64,000 nt of DNA, from NCBI RefSeq assembly GCF_014077095.1, contig NZ_JACGVG010000027.1, positions 310,001 to 374,000 on the forward strand, given 5' to 3'. The notes below the pieces were generated by a model. The model made no database searches. It was not told the DNA's origin and was given only the letters and a program-made list of their open reading frames with translations. A program made the translations under genes and the position numbers. Below, in pieces: positions 9,201 through 16,576 of the stretch; position 1 is the stretch's first letter, and every line of letters begins with the position of its first letter. Source of the DNA: Colwellia sp. MB02u-6. GTDB lineage: Bacteria; Pseudomonadota; Gammaproteobacteria; Enterobacterales; Alteromonadaceae.

Positions 9201-10395
9201 GCGTTATTCTCTTGACTCGGCAACAAGAGAAAGGCTTACCGCCATTCATGGTCGCCTGTTAAGTCGCGAAAGCCTGATTGATTTTCATGATCAAGGCAGC
9301 CGTGGAAATGCTAATGTAGAAACCGTTTATCGTCGTTTCGAAAATAGCATGCTCAATGGCGCGGATCGCGAATCTGCTATGATGCTATTTTTTGTTCCTG
9401 CTGGCACTATTTGGGATGAGGGTTACTTTGACATGTTAGGGGACAGCCATTGTATTGTTCCTATTCGTATTGTTTATCCTGTCGGACACTATGGGTCTAG
9501 CATCAACGGTGTGACGATGTATTGCTGGGATTGCAATCATCCCATTGAAGAAGGTACAGAAATTGCTCATAACTGCCGTGTGGAGTTTCGTTTAACCGAT
9601 GGCGAAATACGATTTGACTATTTTGATGGTACAAGTACCACACCGCATTTTTGCTCTGAAGACGGTATAACTTTGGCGAGCATGAGTAACGGAAAATACT
9701 TACTATCCGATCATGATCTACCTTTTAGTGGTCCCTTTGGTGTTACTCGGTTTGTTATTGACTTCTTATTATCCCCTGCGGACTTGTTAATTGAAGATGG
9801 TAGTGCCCGTCAAACAGGACTGCATGCTGGAAATATTGTTGCCGAAATTCCAGACTCTCATCCTGCATATCTCGCAAAAAATCTGTATATGTTACCAGTA
9901 GATACCGCGTTAACACGTCATATAAAAGGCAACGCATCGGGTAACTATGCTTACCATAGCATCGCGCCAAACGGCACTTCTATTTCTTTAGAAAATGTAG
10001 CGACGGTAGACGGTGAAGAAGATGTACTCGCGGTTAATGCGGATTGCTCACAAATTCGGTTTACACCTGCGGCAAGTAAAACTTTTCGTTTTAACCTTGC
10101 ACGGGAGTTTGGAGATCAGGTGCGGGCAATATCTATAGAAGGATGTGGGGCTGGTTCTGTAACGGAAATGGATATAACGATAAGCCCTGATCTTTCTGTG
10201 GTCCGCATGGGCAATCGCGAATCGTCTCGTAATGTCGACGTTAGAGTCACCGCTTATAATACCGATAATGGCGTGAACTCTACCAACGATACCAATAGCG
10301 TGAGTCTGTCTACAAACCACGATCTACTGGTTTCAATTACCGACTGGAGTAACCTGGATGTAACGGTTAGAAGTTTGCCTTTTGATGGAGAATAG
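6283..10395 (+). CDS. Large multidomain protein: LamG-like, Gly-rich, IPT, peptidase-like
   Basis: A 1370-residue protein of unknown function. In order I see: a charged N-terminus with no signal peptide; a LamG/concanavalin-like beta domain (about 45-205); a mixed region (205-500); a glycine-rich stretch (about 507-697) with many GG-x-GG-x triplets such as GGNGGDGGDGGRGGYGGDG; two IPT/TIG-like beta domains (about 718-795 and 797-880, with GDTVNITGTRF and LVTLSGRAFLVGAKVLYNG); a domain with a papain-like layout, Cys953 in GFCTSMS, His1056 in DSHCIVP and Asp1083/Asn1085 in MYCWDCNHP; and a beta-rich C-terminus. CWDC could alternatively bind metal. The glycine pattern recalls polyglycine-II bundles of phage adhesins. 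Large cell-surface or toxin-like roles are possible, but no export signal is visible. SD GGAGA supports the start. Confidence 0.7.
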   Translation: MTTKKKIETTKGTVDNKTIEKERVVSMMSTRLTPHGKVKINNGTRSLTLNGKGTATITPDKTITCDEDFTVEAVITPTNLKKNQYLVDSENPPFRLEIKAGGEVTGSIHTNEGWKSVSSADRKIGLNETASIRLIRENEGILALEINDRRANQISTSKELKEIGDRDTSIGGDISGKKFLFNGEIAGVKIRKGAVRAVTLDGYRARASTLEVQLKNKLQYGGRLEVFVDPDMVDNRFDEVKAILLAAGVDDVSALATLKIDQPITIQKNQIMVAPLKITHTISWPEIAGTLAHAEPSKAIELMATLMANRNSKATLQKLTSSDTAAKTYDKTERELPKTKDIQGLMNEIIRKETLTKTNLSLSLHKSLGRNTKLAQAYNRPLMQDIIKTAKGIEFTDPDIINDLDNNLPDAWPVFQSPLYFLNTITTIPVDTSVIIAGVLDLTNQTLTIEPDVKKLYIIAEKIIGDIQAKITWRRPGGSTPARLNDPNKNGRSYSGVHTASGSRNGLPGGDGQSGIAGIAGASGLDAPDLEVWVKELTAMPDIDLEGEQGIKGGRGQQGGRGGNGARGAGGEWAWFFGAHCWKSPGHGGNGGDGGDGGRGGYGGDGSRGGYISIGVLEGTLASSVEARAFKINNDGGNVGRGGDGGSGGYGGNGGTHGNDYVDGKEVCKNGVDGTHGAQGQPGAIGIDGREGVSGAMRFFEFTEESWDEQLTKPWLFAMTPTHVFPGDTVNITGTRFTSSDRVIVDALSLRPTIELDESITVTIPNNVSGGEKNLFVRRFDGDQSNHLRIWVKPRLDLLPTELAPEMLVTLSGRAFLVGAKVLYNGLALDADVISATELTFYVPGTGGVNVVETDITVAVRNPDGEVSNTRNATVAGTLDTGMRIGVHDFPFDNFAAGTPSWGTYEDTFGSFEIWHELLDPIFGHPILTAAFYGFYHHYLKGVDNGGLATGFCTSMSTVMLDEYYTGSTDTHTRYSLDSATRERLTAIHGRLLSRESLIDFHDQGSRGNANVETVYRRFENSMLNGADRESAMMLFFVPAGTIWDEGYFDMLGDSHCIVPIRIVYPVGHYGSSINGVTMYCWDCNHPIEEGTEIAHNCRVEFRLTDGEIRFDYFDGTSTTPHFCSEDGITLASMSNGKYLLSDHDLPFSGPFGVTRFVIDFLLSPADLLIEDGSARQTGLHAGNIVAEIPDSHPAYLAKNLYMLPVDTALTRHIKGNASGNYAYHSIAPNGTSISLENVATVDGEEDVLAVNADCSQIRFTPAASKTFRFNLAREFGDQVRAISIEGCGAGSVTEMDITISPDLSVVRMGNRESSRNVDVRVTAYNTDNGVNSTNDTNSVSLSTNHDLLVSITDWSNLDVTVRSLPFDGE

Positions 10396-10468
10396 AGGCT
10401 ATCCCGAACCGAGCTTAGGGCTTGATGCTTACGGCGAAGGCATGGTGCCGTCTACCTTGCTTATTTGA
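10385..10468 (+). other. Overlapping 27-codon frame at end of large gene
   Basis: An ATG at 10385, in the +1 frame inside the last codons of the 1370-residue protein gene, opens 27 codons (MENRGYPEPSLGLDAYGEGM then VPSTLLI) ending at TGA 10468. It could be a frameshifted C-terminal extension of the large protein, a tiny translationally coupled peptide, or chance. No separate ribosome-binding site is evident. Confidence 0.2.
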
Positions 10469-10506
10469 ACTACTTATTCAATCAGTGTAAGTTTATTTTA
10501 GGCAAT

Positions 10507-10536
10507 AAAAAAGCCTCAACATTGCTGTTGAGGCTT
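10507..10536 (-). terminator. Rho-independent terminator of tRNA-Phe/Thr unit
   Basis: Read on the minus strand, AGCCTCAACA and TGTTGAGGCT form a 10-bp stem with a GCAA loop followed by a run of six T. It begins 10 bases after the end of tRNA-Thr and closes the tRNA transcript. Confidence 0.85.
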
Positions 10537-10545
10537 CGTTATGAA

Positions 10546-10621
<76 letters not shown>

Positions 10622-10734
10622 ACACGAAGACGTGTGCGATAATTATATTCTATTGAATTAACTATCTTGGCACCGAATCAACATCGGAACTTGTTGATTC
10701 TACATTTAACTTAATAAAAAGCTAAAAGTGTAAA

Positions 10735-10810
10735 TGGTGCCTCGACCCGGAATCGAACCAGGGACACGAGGATTTTCAATCCTCTGCTCTACCGACTGAG
10801 CTATCGAGGC
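10735..10810 (-). tRNA. tRNA-Phe(GAA), copy 1
   Basis: The reverse complement folds as a 76-base tRNA: acceptor GCCTCGA with TCGAGGC, anticodon stem GAGGA/TCCTC with loop TTGAAAA (anticodon GAA), T loop GTTCGAT and encoded CCA. It lies 113 bases upstream of tRNA-Thr on the same strand, so the pair is probably one transcript. A second copy at 60253 differs by a compensatory pair in the acceptor stem. Confidence 0.97.
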
Positions 10811-11298
10811 ACATTAACAATCATAATAATTGCTCTGTACATAGTCTTCTCGGCTGTGCCTTGAAGACGGGGCGTATTAAACTGTTTTTCGTTTACCCCG
10901 TCAACCCTTTTTTTTAAATAAATGTTTGTTTGCCGTTTTTTTCAACGTATTGTGCTTTTATGGAGCAGTTTAGGCTAAATATTGCTATTTATAATCGGTA
11001 ATATCGTCATCAATTTGTTTATGCAGTGTCATGGGTAATCAGGATAAATGCTGTTCAGGTGTGATAAAAAAATTGTTTATCAATATAAATGGCTAAATAG
11101 GCTAGGGGATTATTAAGCAGTAAATTAAAAAATATAAGTAATAAATCAAAAAATACATTAACAGTGGCGGTAACCATTAACTTTGTGGCGAAAATTGGCA
11201 TTAAAAAATTTATCAGTAAGGTGTTAAATAAAAACCGGCAGAAAAAAAAGGGGATATATTTTAACTTATCCCCTTATTAGATCATTATTTTTAGGTAA
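10811..11298. other. Gene-free AT-rich region
   Basis: This 488-base stretch lies between tRNA-Phe and yggX, both on the minus strand. It should hold the tRNA promoter near its left end. The right end carries the yggX terminator. I see no coding potential in the middle. Confidence 0.4.
11242..11276 (-). terminator. Terminator of mutY-yggX operon
   Basis: On the minus strand AAGGGGATA pairs with TATCCCCTT around a 10-12 base AT-rich loop and is followed by a run of T. It starts about 22 bases after the yggX stop. Confidence 0.8.
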
Positions 11299-11571
11299 TT
11301 ATTTTTTCTCTGGTGTGAAGCCTTCGATTTCAGGCTCTTTACCTTCAAAGAGATAGGCGACCATAGCTGATTCTAAAAATGCGCGGTCATCAGGGTCCAT
11401 CATATTCATTTTCTTTTCGTTAATTAGCATGGTTTGCTTTTTTTGCCAGTGACCCCATGCTTCTTTACAAATGTTATCAAAAATACGTTTGCCTATTTCG
11501 CCTGGATAAAGTTGAAAGCCAAGGCCTTCGGCTTCTTTTTGTAAATTTTGGCAAAAAACGGTACGGCTCAT
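11299..11571 (-). CDS. yggX: Probable Fe(2+)-trafficking protein YggX
   Basis: A 90-residue soluble protein of the YggX family, small cytosolic proteins that protect iron-sulfur clusters and assist iron handling under oxidative stress. The family start [17 protein letters not shown], with the conserved Cys7, and the [18 protein letters not shown] and [19 protein letters not shown] blocks are all present at full length. It lies 46 bases downstream of mutY on the same strand, the same pairing as in E. coli, where the linkage fits protection of the MutY iron-sulfur cluster. A clear terminator follows. Confidence 0.96.
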   Translation of the reverse strand: MSRTVFCQNLQKEAEGLGFQLYPGEIGKRIFDNICKEAWGHWQKKQTMLINEKKMNMMDPDDRAFLESAMVAYLFEGKEPEIEGFTPEKK

Positions 11572-11617
11572 AATAAGGTCTCTTTTTGTCTAAGGGATGA
11601 ATAAATGTATATATAAA

Positions 11618-12700
11618 TTAAACAGGAAGCTGTTCAAGCTGTTTAATTAATTTTTGTGTCGATGCGGCTAAACCAACTGATGCGACTGTGGCTAAATTGT
11701 ACCATTGCAATGTGCTATTTTCGCTAATTTCTTTTGCCGGTAACATTTCACAATCTATTACTATGGCTTCTATGTCGAGATGAAAGTGGCTAAAGGTATG
11801 GCGAAACTTATCTAAGGCAAATGTTGCTGTTTGTTTGAGGTTTAACTCGGCTAATAAGTACGGCAGCTGGTCAAGGTCTGATAACTCTAAGAAGCACCAT
11901 AAGCCACCCCAAATTCCTGCGGGAGGGCGTTTTTCCATCAACACTTGCTGAGCAATACGTGGTATCACCATAATAGTGTGTTTTTCTGGTATGGTTTTTT
12001 TCGGTTTCTTTTGCGGATAATTTGCTTGTTCACCACTAGCGTGAGCTAAACAACTACTTTTTAGCGGACAAATGTCACACTTGGGCTTAGAACGTGTGCA
12101 AACCATGGCGCCTAAATCCATCATGGCTTGGTTAAACTGCGCCACACCAAGTTTTGGCGTTAATGCATCGGTAATGGGCCATAAGGTTTTTTCATAAATG
12201 GCTTGGCCAGTATGTCCTTGTACTTTATAGCAGCGGGCCAAAACCCGTTTTACATTGCCGTCTAAAATCGCGTGATGTTTGTTTAAGGCTAAGCTTAATA
12301 CTGCGCCTGCAGTAGAGCGTCCGATGCCAGGAAGCGCGATTACTTCATCAATATTTTCAGGGAAATTCCCTTGGTATTCGTCACGAATTTTTTTTGCTGT
12401 TTTGTGTAAGTTTCGTGCTCGTGCATAGTAGCCAAGCCCGGTCCAGTGATGTAGCACGCTATCTTCATCGGCATTGGCTAAATCAATAATGTTAGGAAAG
12501 CTTTCCATAAATCTTAAATAGTATGGGATCACGGTGGCTACTTGCGTTTGCTGCAGCATAATTTCTGAAATCCAAACTCGATAAGCTGTTTTGTCTTGCT
12601 GCCACGGCAAGTGTTTTCTGCCTTGCAACTGAAACCATGATAATACTTGGTCGCTAAATTGTTGCGCAGACTTGGCTGATATAGTAGTTTTATTTGTCAT
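11618..12700 (-). CDS. mutY: A/G-specific adenine DNA glycosylase MutY
   Basis: Base-excision enzyme that removes adenine mispaired with 8-oxoguanine. The 360-residue protein has the HhH-GPD fold with Glu46 in [12 protein letters not shown], the hairpin [12 protein letters not shown] and catalytic Asp148 in ILDGN, then the iron-sulfur loop Cys202-X6-Cys209-X2-Cys212-X5-Cys218. The C-terminal Nudix-like domain for 8-oxoG recognition spans about 235-355 ([14 protein letters not shown]). Length is standard. It is the first gene of a mutY-yggX operon and is divergent from yggL-trmB. Confidence 0.97.
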   Translation of the reverse strand: MTNKTTISAKSAQQFSDQVLSWFQLQGRKHLPWQQDKTAYRVWISEIMLQQTQVATVIPYYLRFMESFPNIIDLANADEDSVLHHWTGLGYYARARNLHKTAKKIRDEYQGNFPENIDEVIALPGIGRSTAGAVLSLALNKHHAILDGNVKRVLARCYKVQGHTGQAIYEKTLWPITDALTPKLGVAQFNQAMMDLGAMVCTRSKPKCDICPLKSSCLAHASGEQANYPQKKPKKTIPEKHTIMVIPRIAQQVLMEKRPPAGIWGGLWCFLELSDLDQLPYLLAELNLKQTATFALDKFRHTFSHFHLDIEAIVIDCEMLPAKEISENSTLQWYNLATVASVGLAASTQKLIKQLEQLPV

Positions 12701-12782
12701 ATTGGCGACAGTGTAGCGAATAAAGCTGAAATTTTCATTGCAAAAATTTCTATTGCCTCTATCCTCTCGCAGTTAGTTAATA

Positions 12783-12938
12783 TATACCCGCTCCACTTCC
12801 AGATGTAGATTTCAGCAAATCGAGAAAGCCAGTTCAGCGTTGCACTACTTGATAAGGGAATAACCATTATCTTCATAGCGCGCCTTAAGCTGATTTCCTA
12901 GCTAGCTATTGAACTGCACCTTAAAGTGATACGAGTAT
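12783..12938. repeat. Imperfect palindromic dispersed element (large form)
   Basis: This about 156-base element in the mutY-yggL gap begins TATACCCGCTCCACTTCC and ends with an imperfect reverse complement, CTTAAAGTGATACGAGTATCG. The arms match over about 55 bases with scattered changes, around a central block with GCACTACTTGATAAGGG. The ends resemble the perfect 14-bp terminal repeats of the small element at 39418. It looks like a decayed MITE-like intergenic repeat; the yggL promoter must lie at or beyond its right edge. Confidence 0.6.
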
Positions 12939-12974
12939 CGTGTTTGCTTTAAACCTAACTGTAAGGAATAAAAG

Positions 12975-13313
12975 ATGAAAATAGATGCAAAAAATCGTAG
13001 TGATCGTTTACGTAAAAAATTACGTGTTGATGAGTACCAAGAACTAGGTTTTGATATTGCTTGGCAACTAGATGACGGCGCTGACAATGAAGCAGTTGAT
13101 GCATTTTTAACTAAATTTTTCGATGAAACCATAGATCCAAACGGCTTAGGTTTTGGCGGTGAAGGTGATACTTTGTGGCATGGTTTAATTTGTACTCAAA
13201 AACTGGGTAAATGTACTGAAGCACATCGCCAATTAGTAGAAAAGTGGTTAACAGATAATGGCGCAAGCTCAGTGACTGTTGGCCCATTATACGACGTTTG
13301 GTGGGCAGAGTAG
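12975..13313 (+). CDS. yggL: YggL family 50S ribosome-binding protein
   Basis: A 112-residue acidic protein of the YggL family (formerly DUF469), members of which associate with the 50S ribosomal subunit in E. coli. The conserved basic start NRSDRLRKKLRVDEYQELGF, the FxGEGD segment and the C-terminal GPLYDVWW match the family at full length. The start ATG follows TAAGGA by 8 bases. It is divergent from mutY and precedes trmB, so the neighbourhood is the enterobacterial mutY/trmB/yggL cluster with yggL and trmB in swapped order. Confidence 0.93.
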   Translation: MKIDAKNRSDRLRKKLRVDEYQELGFDIAWQLDDGADNEAVDAFLTKFFDETIDPNGLGFGGEGDTLWHGLICTQKLGKCTEAHRQLVEKWLTDNGASSVTVGPLYDVWWAE

Positions 13314-13470
13314 TCCTTAACAAACGATATTAACCCGAACTAAGGTTAAATAACTTTACGGGCGTACAATTAGATCTTGATAAGCATTATACGGTGATTG
13401 AATTTTAATTATTAAACAAGGATAATATGCGCCCCAATTTTGATGACGCAATTAAATAATAGATAGCATT

Positions 13471-14196
13471 ATGATAGACAGAAGCCATAAAACCGTTGAA
13501 CAAGCAGAACAAGAAGGCAAGTACATTAGAAAAGTACGTAGCTTTGTTAAGCGCGAAGGCCGCCTTACTAATGGCCAAGCAAAAGCGTTAGAGCAGTTTT
13601 GGGATACGATGGGATTGAAACATCAAGACGGATTGATCGATCCTAAAGTTTTGTTTGGTAATGACAACCCTATTGTGCTCGAAATTGGCTTTGGCATGGG
13701 TAAATCTTTAGTTGAAATGGCTAAAAATGCCCCTGATCTTAACTTTATTGGTGTTGAAGTTCACCGTCCAGGTGTTGGCGCTTGTATCGGCTTAGCCCAA
13801 GAAGAGGGTGTTAATAACCTAAAAGTTTACGAGCACGATGCTATCGAAGTTTTAGCCGATTGTATTCCTATTGAGTCGTTAACGACCGTGCAATTATTTT
13901 TCCCTGATCCTTGGCATAAGAAAAAGCATCACAAACGCCGTATTGTGCAAGCAAGTTTTGTTGACGCTATTCGTCAAAAGCTGAAAGTCGGTGGTGTGTT
14001 TCACATGGCAACTGACTGGGAAAATTACGCACAGTGCATGTTAGAAGATATGACATCTTCGCCGGGCTTTAAAAACTTATCAGTGAACAATGACTATGTA
14101 CCACGGCCAGATTCTCGTCCGTTAACTAAGTTTGAAAACCGCGGTCAAGATCTAGGCCATGGTGTTTGGGATCTACAATTTACCAAACTTGATTAA
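13471..14196 (+). CDS. trmB: tRNA (guanine-N7)-methyltransferase TrmB
   Basis: SAM-dependent enzyme that forms 7-methylguanosine at position 46 of tRNAs. The 241-residue protein shows the SAM-binding motif [11 protein letters not shown] (about 69-79), GVEVHRPGV, and the family-diagnostic [15 protein letters not shown] (about 143-157), followed by the C-terminal [12 protein letters not shown]. Length matches E. coli TrmB. A good terminator follows at 14262. The gap to yggL is 157 bases, so it may have its own promoter. Confidence 0.97.
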   Translation: MIDRSHKTVEQAEQEGKYIRKVRSFVKREGRLTNGQAKALEQFWDTMGLKHQDGLIDPKVLFGNDNPIVLEIGFGMGKSLVEMAKNAPDLNFIGVEVHRPGVGACIGLAQEEGVNNLKVYEHDAIEVLADCIPIESLTTVQLFFPDPWHKKKHHKRRIVQASFVDAIRQKLKVGGVFHMATDWENYAQCMLEDMTSSPGFKNLSVNNDYVPRPDSRPLTKFENRGQDLGHGVWDLQFTKLD

Positions 14197-14261
14197 TTTT
14201 GATGAGTTGGTTACTACACTGAGTTAGTGATGACTTCGAGTTAGTGAGAATACCGTTAGTG

Positions 14262-14288
14262 AAAAAAGAGCGAATACGCTCTTTTTTT
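14262..14288 (+). terminator. Terminator of trmB
   Basis: AAAAAAGAGCG pairs with CGCTCTTTTTT around AATA, ending in a seven-T run. It lies 65 bases after the trmB stop and, being nearly symmetric, may work in both directions. Confidence 0.9.
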
Positions 14289-14328
14289 GTTGGTGATCTA
14301 TAAAGTTCAATTTGGCTGAGATTTAAGG

Positions 14329-14414
14329 CTGATGGACTAAAGTCCATCCTACATGGAGCCTACGGGTGATAATGTAATTTTGGGCAGTTTTGTAGGTCAG
14401 ACTTTAGTCCGATA
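14329..14414. repeat. REP-like inverted repeat pair
   Basis: CTGATGGACTAAAGTCCATC at the left and its imperfect reverse complement ending ACTTTAGTCCGATAA at the right form about 24-base arms around a 38-base spacer. The left arm is itself a palindrome (GATGGAC-TAAA-GTCCATC). The left arm plus spacer recurs at 45107-45161. The layout resembles REP/BIME intergenic elements mobilised by RAYT transposases; no such transposase is in the window. Confidence 0.7.
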
Positions 14415-14485
14415 ACCCTACCGCACACGCATAACGTGATATTACAAAAAGTAGCAGAGAGGTATCTTTAACTGAAAGCTATGTT

Positions 14486-14830
14486 CTAGCGGTGTAGTTT
14501 ATCTTGTTCAATATGAAATAAATGCTGACTGTTACGCAAATTACCGGTTTCAATTAACCATTGCTCGTTAATAATTTCTCGCATTAATGCCGCTTGTAAT
14601 ACTCTGCCGGCTGAGGCGCTCCAATAACTAATAGTTGCTACTTGATGGGCTGTGGTATTAGGATGTAGCTCTGAACGTGTTTCAGCCATTTCCTCAATAA
14701 TATTGGCAATAACTTTTGGTTTTAGCTCTTGTATTATTTGACGTTTAAATTTGGTGAAGTGCTTAGCCCGCCGAAGCTGCCAAATTAGCCAAGCTAAAAA
14801 TAAAACCGCGATAAGTGCAATTATTTCCAA
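14486..14830 (-). CDS. Small membrane-anchored protein, unknown function
   Basis: A 114-residue protein with one N-terminal membrane helix (IIALIAVLFLAWLIWQL) followed by a basic patch (RRAKHFTKFKRQ), suggesting a bitopic inner-membrane protein with its soluble part in the cytosol. The rest is helical and polar with an AETRSELHPNT segment. I do not recognise a family. It stands alone between the trmB terminator/REP element and an unlinked gap. Codon usage is like its neighbours and the frame is clean, so it is probably a real gene. Confidence 0.65.
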   Translation of the reverse strand: MEIIALIAVLFLAWLIWQLRRAKHFTKFKRQIIQELKPKVIANIIEEMAETRSELHPNTTAHQVATISYWSASAGRVLQAALMREIINEQWLIETGNLRNSQHLFHIEQDKLHR

Positions 14831-15024
14831 AACTATACTCTAGTATCTCTGTTAAATATCAACGACATCATAACAGTAAATTGGCTCATGGTTAAATTTT
14901 TAATAGCGCTATTTCTTCCGCTGTTTATTTAACAAAAAAGCTATAAATTACGCTGACGCTTTTAGTATTTTTAATATGAAAAAATAAAGATAGCAAGCGG
15001 TTAAACTTCCTATCTTTATCTACA

Positions 15025-15066
15025 GTATGTCGGTTATGTCGCGATCATATGGATGGGAAGGAGCCG
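15025..15066. repeat. Solitary degenerate copy of the 51-bp repeat
   Basis: The stretch TCGCGATCATATGGATGGG and the following AAGGAGCCGTA match the core of the 46341 repeat unit (TGCGATCACATGGATGTG, AAAGAGCAGCTA) at about 24 of 31 positions. It sits alone in an intergenic gap, so the 51-bp family is dispersed as well as tandem. Confidence 0.5.
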
Positions 15067-15098
15067 TAATTTGATAATCGTTAGAGCTTACTTTAATG

Positions 15099-15293
15099 CT
15101 ATTGGTGCTCTGCTATTGCTTTAATCAAAGCATCAGCTGCCGTGCTTAATTGATTTGCAGGGTTAGATGTTTTATCTTCGGCCTTTACTATTTTACTTAG
15201 CGCTTTATCAGCCATAGCTTCAATTAACTCAACGTCTTTTAAAATCAGCCACGTTGGCTTTTTGAAAGTCCAGTCAAGCAAGTCGACTGGCAA
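15099..15293 (-). CDS. Short hypothetical ORF, weak
   Basis: A 64-codon frame on the minus strand that can only start at TTG because a stop codon lies two codons upstream. The product is helical with DVELIEAMADKALSKIVKAE and an Ala-rich end. Composition is protein-like, and no overlapping gene competes, but there is no ribosome-binding site and no ATG until residue 27. It may be a small real gene, the tail of a decayed gene, or chance. Confidence 0.3.
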   Translation of the reverse strand: MPVDLLDWTFKKPTWLILKDVELIEAMADKALSKIVKAEDKTSNPANQLSTAADALIKAIAEHQ

Positions 15294-15352
15294 AAATCAC
15301 CTAGGATTATAATGATGATTACTAGTTTAATTTTAATTAATAAGGAAACAAA

Positions 15353-16009
15353 ATGAAGTCATTAATTAGCGCAAACATTGCGAATCTAGATAGTTTTTTG
15401 TTAACCATGCCTTATAGCATTGAAGGTGACTATGTTTGTCATACCAGTTGGCCTAATAAATATTGGCAAGCTGGATTTAGTGCTACTGCTGAGCATACTC
15501 CTAATCAGCTAGGTAAAAAAGTATGGCTCAGTATTGATGATATTAAAACAGAGCATTTTACTCGTTCTCACCTAACATTGATGAATTTAAAGTTAGATAC
15601 TATGTTAACTGCTAGTTTATCGCCACGGGTAGCGCTTGAAACTGATTTTACTCGCTGGGCTTTTGCTTGTGGATTGGGTTTTGATTATGAGATTGATGCT
15701 AATGTGATCAAAATATTGGCTGAAAATGTAAATAATACTCTGCTGTCGCTAAAAATTGGCCAAGACATTGCCGTGACTGCCATTCTACACAAAACCGGTG
15801 ATACCATTGGCTTGCATCAAATGACAACGCTACCTGCTTTTCGTGCTCAAGGTTTAGCGAAGGAGATGATGCAGCACCTGATTGCCTATGCTAAGCAAAG
15901 CGGTGCGCACTTTTGCAGCTTACAAGCTTCTCAGGCGGGCTTACCTTTATATGAAAAGTTAGGGTTTAAAGCTGGGATTCCTTTGTATATGTATCGTAAA
16001 AAAGATTAA
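15353..16009 (+). CDS. GNAT family N-acetyltransferase
   Basis: A 218-residue cytosolic protein whose C-terminal third is a GNAT domain: the acetyl-CoA pyrophosphate loop is FRAQGLAKEMMQHLI (Q/R-x-x-G-x-A/G type) and the last strand region SGAHFCSLQASQAGLPLYEKLGF is typical. The first 120 residues are less conserved and contain FTRSHLTLMNLKLD. The ATG has AAGGA 7 bases upstream. The gene converges with ogt, whose stop is 15 bases beyond its own. The substrate is unknown; members act on amines of antibiotics, polyamines, amino acids or proteins. Confidence 0.87.
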   Translation: MKSLISANIANLDSFLLTMPYSIEGDYVCHTSWPNKYWQAGFSATAEHTPNQLGKKVWLSIDDIKTEHFTRSHLTLMNLKLDTMLTASLSPRVALETDFTRWAFACGLGFDYEIDANVIKILAENVNNTLLSLKIGQDIAVTAILHKTGDTIGLHQMTTLPAFRAQGLAKEMMQHLIAYAKQSGAHFCSLQASQAGLPLYEKLGFKAGIPLYMYRKKD

Positions 16010-16023
16010 ATTGTTAATTAGTA

Positions 16024-16500
16024 TCAAACCTTAAATTGCGCCCCTTCATGCATTAATAACTTTGCCTTTAATGCCAAACCACCGGCATAACCAGTCAATT
16101 TTCCGTTGCTACCAATAACACGATGACAGGGCACAATTAATGCAATGGGATTTGCGCCATTTGCGCTACCCACCGCACGAACCGCTTTTTCATTATTAAT
16201 ACGCTTGGCAATCCAGCCATAACTTTTGGTTTTGCCACAGGGTATTTGAATTAAAGCTTGCCAAACTTGCTGTTGAAAATTGGTGCCACTAGGCGCTAGT
16301 GGGAGATCAAAGTGTTTTCTGTCACTGTCAAAGTATTCAGTTAGTTGTTGGATGACTTGCTTGAATTTACTTTTATCTTCAGTCAAACCGGCCAGTGTAA
16401 TTGGTGACTTACCGGTTTGAAAAGCCAGTGCGCTTAAGCCATTGTCGTTTGCCGTTAAGGCAATTTCACCTAAGGGTGATTGATAAGTACAGTAATACAT
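16024..16500 (-). CDS. ogt: Methylated-DNA-protein-cysteine methyltransferase
   Basis: Suicide repair protein that takes the methyl group from O6-methylguanine onto its own cysteine. The 158-residue product carries the active-site motif PCHRVIG with Cys125, preceded by VGSANGANP and the helix-turn-helix region with the GKTKSYGWIAKR segment. It is standard length for the Ogt class. It lies 76 bases downstream of the Ada-AlkA fusion gene on the same strand, so the pair probably forms an alkylation-response operon in which this protein supplies the O6-alkylguanine activity missing from the fusion. Confidence 0.95.
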   Translation of the reverse strand: MYYCTYQSPLGEIALTANDNGLSALAFQTGKSPITLAGLTEDKSKFKQVIQQLTEYFDSDRKHFDLPLAPSGTNFQQQVWQALIQIPCGKTKSYGWIAKRINNEKAVRAVGSANGANPIALIVPCHRVIGSNGKLTGYAGGLALKAKLLMHEGAQFKV

Positions 16501-16576
16501 CTAAAGTTTCCTCAGTGTTAATGCTGACATTTAGGGCTAATGTTTAGTCATGATATTGAGTGATGAAATGGTGTCA

